This document shows positions 13,924-16,510 of a stretch of DNA of 16,510 bases, piece after piece. Under the pieces are notes generated by a model, which saw nothing but the letters and a program-made list of their open reading frames with translations, was not told the DNA's origin and ran no database searches. The position numbers were made by a program, and so were the translations under genes. The stretch is from PUPG01 sp031323845. GTDB lineage: Bacteria > Bacteroidota > Bacteroidia > Bacteroidales > UBA7960. The stretch lies in NCBI GenBank assembly GCA_031323845.1, contig JAVIYP010000062.1, forward strand, positions 1 to 16,510. Direction: 5' to 3'. Within the stretch, counting starts at the first letter, position 1, and every line of letters starts with the position of its first letter.

Positions 13924-16278
13924 TCAAAAATGCAGTCGGATGCCTGGACCGAAAATAGCAAAAAAGTCTTGTTCTTTCAGAAGGAATCCGGTGCCGAAAT
14001 ATATGGGCAGGCTAAACTTTGCACTGCTGCGGACAGGTTCAATGGTTGCGATCAGCACTAATCCAATATCGCGTTGTATATCAGGACTTTCTCCGAAATT
14101 AAAAGCGTTGAGCGCAATGAAACCGGCTCCAAACTTGTAGGGTTTTTTGACACCGGGCCGGTTTTGGTCGTAAAAGCTCAGCTCTGCAAGCACGGAGGTG
14201 CTGATACCGCTTAAATTTCCTATACCGCTTTGCCCGAACTGCTTTACCAGCAAACCTGCAGGAAACGAGACCATTACATCAAAGCTGAACGTTCGTTCAA
14301 CAAAGATGCTGATGCGTTTGCTTTGCACGGGGGCGTTGTATTTGCTTTCGTCGTGACTGACGGTTATGATGATCTGCGAAAACGCTTCCAGCAGGTAGGT
14401 GTTTCTGAGGAGGTGCTGGTTCAGGCTGATCACAGGTGCGCGGCAATCGTTGTCCCGGTAAAAGGCATGCCTGGGACTGCTTTCGCCCGGGCACACCACA
14501 ATGTTGTTTATGTTCTGAATATCAATCAGCCGGTTGTTGTCATCCACCAGGCGGACTTCTATCTTCAGGTACTGTTTGCCGAAGAGCTTATCCTCCGTGT
14601 CAATGGCATCCGTATCGAATACAATGTTTATGTCTTTAATGGTTTCTCCATAAAAGACCGGTTTATTAAATCGATCGGCTGTCAGCGGGATCTCTCCTTC
14701 GCCAAAATTTATGCTTATGAAATCAAAGCTGGCCGGCACCTGGTGTTCTCTTACAAGGAGTTCATGGGGAGTTGCTTCCCGGTTCATAAACAGCATGATT
14801 TGTCTTCGGGGAATATCAACAGGGATCTCAACCACAAAAAACAAAGCCCTGTCACTCAGCCGAATGGTGTCTTGTTGCTGACGGCATCCGTCAAACCTTA
14901 TGTCAACATCCAGCAAACCTTCTCCTTCTATTTTCACCTCAATGGTTTCGCCCGGGTATACTGTACGGTTGACGGTCCAGTCTTCGCCGGGCCTCAACAA
15001 TTCAATGTTTTTTATTTCCGGCCGGCTTATGATGTTGAAATTAGTCATGAATAAGGTGCGGTTTCCCTCTTTAATATAAAGGTAGCCTGAACTTGTTCGA
15101 TGCATGTCGAATACCACCAGATCGGCCAGCACTTTGTTGTCTGACGTGAACGACTTTGTGTGGATCTCGGCAATGAGTTGTCCACCCGCCTCCTGGCGGT
15201 TCTCTATTCTGTAGGTCCTGTTGGTTTGAAAGTATGGATGGTGGTCAAGCCTCACTTCTTGCCGTCTGCGCCTGTCAGCATCAAAATAAACAACTTCCTT
15301 GTCTGTATTAATAAAGTGAAGGCGGCTGGGCTTGACATTGAATTCAAGTTTCAGCGGTTCGGGATAAAAAGTCAGCTTGCCGTCGACACCCACAAAAGGC
15401 CTTATGCTCTGGGTTTGCAGGGTTAGTGTATGGTGTCCGGTAGTATTCGCCTTTACTGTAAGGCGCAGATTGCGACCGGAGTGTTCCAGCCGGTATTCGA
15501 AAGGGCCCTGGGATTGCCACTGCCCGTCGATATAAAGGTTGAAAAGGTTGTTCCCGCTAATTTCAAGGCTCTTTTCCTCTCCCTGGAAAAGTTCAGTCAG
15601 TTCATCGCCATGAAACAACGTTGTGACATAATAGGGGAATAACGGAATTTCATGATTGATAATGTTATCCTCCTCGCCAAAATATCTGAACACCAGGCTT
15701 GGAAAGGCTGTTTCCATAAGATTGTTGAACCGGATTCTGGCACGGTAGTGATCATTGTTCACAAACACAAGGCTGTCGAGCAATCTGAAGTCGGCTGAAG
15801 GCAGCAGCGACAACTCCCGGATGGTTTGTTGTTCGACTTGGGGATATATTCGTAATTCAGCTATCGGGGAGGGTGTTGTAATTCTGAAAAACAAATGTTG
15901 TTTTCCGTTATAGCTAAGTCCGTCACGGCTGTAAAAATAGTCGATGTTCTCTATTCTCAGGGAAACATCCTGTATGGAATTAACCACCGCCGGTTCTGCC
16001 ATCCCGCCTGGAATTTCATTGCCGGGTGGTTCATCAGGAGCTTGTGTTGCTGCGGGCAATGGTCTTTCCGGAGTTAATTCCGGACGCATATGTACGGTGT
16101 CGGCTATTTGTACCGTGTCTGCCAGCAGGCGGAGCTTTTCCTCCTGATGCTCAAAAAAAGCATGGTCCTGTGCGTTGTGTTCTGAATTTGATTGTGCCTG
16201 CAGGCTGCTGTGGAATGTACTTGCCAGCAAGATAATCACCAGGGATACAGGTCTAAAGCTATCTCTCCAAAGTTTCAT
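13924..16278 (-). CDS. Large uncharacterised secreted protein, probably outer-membrane
   Basis: I do not recognise this 784-residue protein. A signal peptide is clear: basic MKLWRDSFRP, hydrophobic VSLVIILLAS, and a probable cleavage near LQA/Q (residue 28). Residues about 30-95 are acidic and then proline-rich, probably a disordered linker. The bulk (about 100-660) is rich in alternating hydrophobic residues and looks like a series of beta-sandwich units; one repeat-like signature is PEIKNIELLRPGED followed by YPGETIEVKIEGEGL. There are only three cysteines. The last 120 residues (from FSFDVMVSFPAGLL) alternate strand-like segments and glycine-rich turns and end in IRLHF, a terminal Phe as in many outer-membrane beta-barrel proteins. 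A frame-opening TTG lies two codons upstream of the chosen ATG (16278). It sits 15 bp upstream of tilS in one apparent transcript. A periplasmic or surface-assembly role is possible but not shown. Confidence 0.85.
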   Translation of the reverse strand: MKLWRDSFRPVSLVIILLASTFHSSLQAQSNSEHNAQDHAFFEHQEEKLRLLADTVQIADTVHMRPELTPERPLPAATQAPDEPPGNEIPGGMAEPAVVNSIQDVSLRIENIDYFYSRDGLSYNGKQHLFFRITTPSPIAELRIYPQVEQQTIRELSLLPSADFRLLDSLVFVNNDHYRARIRFNNLMETAFPSLVFRYFGEEDNIINHEIPLFPYYVTTLFHGDELTELFQGEEKSLEISGNNLFNLYIDGQWQSQGPFEYRLEHSGRNLRLTVKANTTGHHTLTLQTQSIRPFVGVDGKLTFYPEPLKLEFNVKPSRLHFINTDKEVVYFDADRRRRQEVRLDHHPYFQTNRTYRIENRQEAGGQLIAEIHTKSFTSDNKVLADLVVFDMHRTSSGYLYIKEGNRTLFMTNFNIISRPEIKNIELLRPGEDWTVNRTVYPGETIEVKIEGEGLLDVDIRFDGCRQQQDTIRLSDRALFFVVEIPVDIPRRQIMLFMNREATPHELLVREHQVPASFDFISINFGEGEIPLTADRFNKPVFYGETIKDINIVFDTDAIDTEDKLFGKQYLKIEVRLVDDNNRLIDIQNINNIVVCPGESSPRHAFYRDNDCRAPVISLNQHLLRNTYLLEAFSQIIITVSHDESKYNAPVQSKRISIFVERTFSFDVMVSFPAGLLVKQFGQSGIGNLSGISTSVLAELSFYDQNRPGVKKPYKFGAGFIALNAFNFGESPDIQRDIGLVLIATIEPVRSSAKFSLPIYFGTGFLLKEQDFFAIFGPGIRLHF

Positions 16279-16297
16279 GCTCAATGTAATATTTTTG

Positions 16298-16305
16298 CAA
16301 AATTA
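16298..16305 (-). promoter_or_regulatory. Candidate -7 promoter element for the 784-residue gene and tilS
   Basis: Minus-strand TAATTTTG, extended as TAATTTTGCAAA, matches the Bacteroidota -7 consensus and ends 20 nt before the ATG at 16278. The same 12-mer occurs upstream of dsbD. No clear -33 element is visible. It would drive the probable two-gene unit with tilS. Confidence 0.5.
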
Positions 16306-16510
16306 CAATTATTCCTTTGAAAGGCGTTCTCCCTGCTGGTGAGAAACCTGTAAGGAGCTCGAAGCTCGAAGGAAGAAAGGGATGTCGGAAGCTTGTTTCG
16401 AACGCAGTGAGAAATCTGCCAGGAAGTCGGAAGTCAGAAGTCAGAATTCAGAGATCAGAATTCAGAGGTTTATTTCTCACAGTGGTCCAAATAAATCCGT
16501 ACCTGATCCT
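16306..16510. other. Repeat-bearing intergenic edge of the window
   Basis: No gene is supported here. The stretch begins upstream of the 784-residue gene's candidate promoter and is mostly taken up by repeats: two GTGAGAAA(C/T)CTG copies, heptad arrays, and an inverted ATTTCTCAC copy. The neighbour to the right lies outside the window. Confidence 0.6.
16339..16480. repeat. Heptad repeat array bracketed by GTGAGAAAT copies
   Basis: Six consecutive 7-nt units of the type AA(G/T)TC(A/G)G run from 16424 to 16465, one degenerate (AGATCAG). A second short array TCGAAGC/TCGAAGG occupies 16359-16372. GTGAGAAACCTG (16339-16350) and GTGAGAAATCTG (16407-16418) are near-identical direct copies, and ATTTCTCAC (16472-16480) is the exact reverse complement of GTGAGAAAT (16407-16415), so the AAGTCAG array lies between inverted 9-mers. 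Confidence 0.8.

Noticed and set aside
14230..15054. Plus-strand open frame (274 codons) inside the 784-residue gene
   Set aside because: The minus-strand frame has a signal peptide, regular start and stop and operon spacing with tilS; the plus-strand frame has none of these.
16424..16465. CRISPR array
   Set aside because: Units are 7 nt, contiguous, without spacers, and no cas gene is present.

Overview
The window looks like ordinary chromosome from a member of the Bacteroidota, probably a free-living or environmental Bacteroidales/Marinilabiliales-like organism. The evidence is the candidate -7 boxes of the form TAnnTTTG (TATCTTTG, TAATTTTG, TAAATTTG) upstream of several genes, weak or absent Shine-Dalgarno sequences, secreted proteins whose signal peptides end in AQ or AQA-like sites, and protein families typical of that phylum. 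No species-level assignment is possible from the sequence alone. Ten protein-coding genes are supported. I found no rRNA, tRNA, CRISPR array, transposase, phage gene or toxin-antitoxin pair.

Layout: a nitroreductase-family flavoprotein on the minus strand (151-741); a 533-bp non-coding stretch; tyrS on the plus strand (1275-2552); a lipoprotein alpha-amylase-family enzyme (2617-5034) directly behind a hairpin; a 557-bp non-coding stretch rich in repeats (5035-5591); a TolC-family outer-membrane protein (5592-7070); a family 9 glycosyltransferase (7291-8316); a convergent metallo-beta-lactamase-fold hydrolase on the minus strand (8382-9029); a divergent M20 amidohydrolase (9168-10361); then three minus-strand genes: a three-domain DsbD (10447-12435), tilS (12577-13908) and, 15 bp upstream of tilS, a large unrecognised secreted protein of 784 residues (13924-16278) whose C-terminus resembles outer-membrane beta strands.

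The genes do not form one pathway. They mix information processing (TyrRS, TilS), the cell envelope (TolC homologue, heptosyltransferase-like enzyme, DsbD, the 784-residue protein) and general metabolism (amylase, M20, MBL hydrolase, nitroreductase). The only tight pair is the 784-residue gene with tilS. The amylase has no SusC/SusD partners here and the TolC homologue has no adaptor or pump partner here.

The more unusual content is intergenic: a perfect 18-bp inverted repeat around a 61-nt AT-rich centre, and two separate arrays of 7-nt units (5106-5164 and 16354-16465) that share an exact 13-mer although they lie about 11 kb apart, the second bracketed by inverted GTGAGAAAT copies. I did not find a convincing new multi-gene system. 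The best candidates for undescribed biology are the 784-residue protein and the dispersed intergenic repeats.
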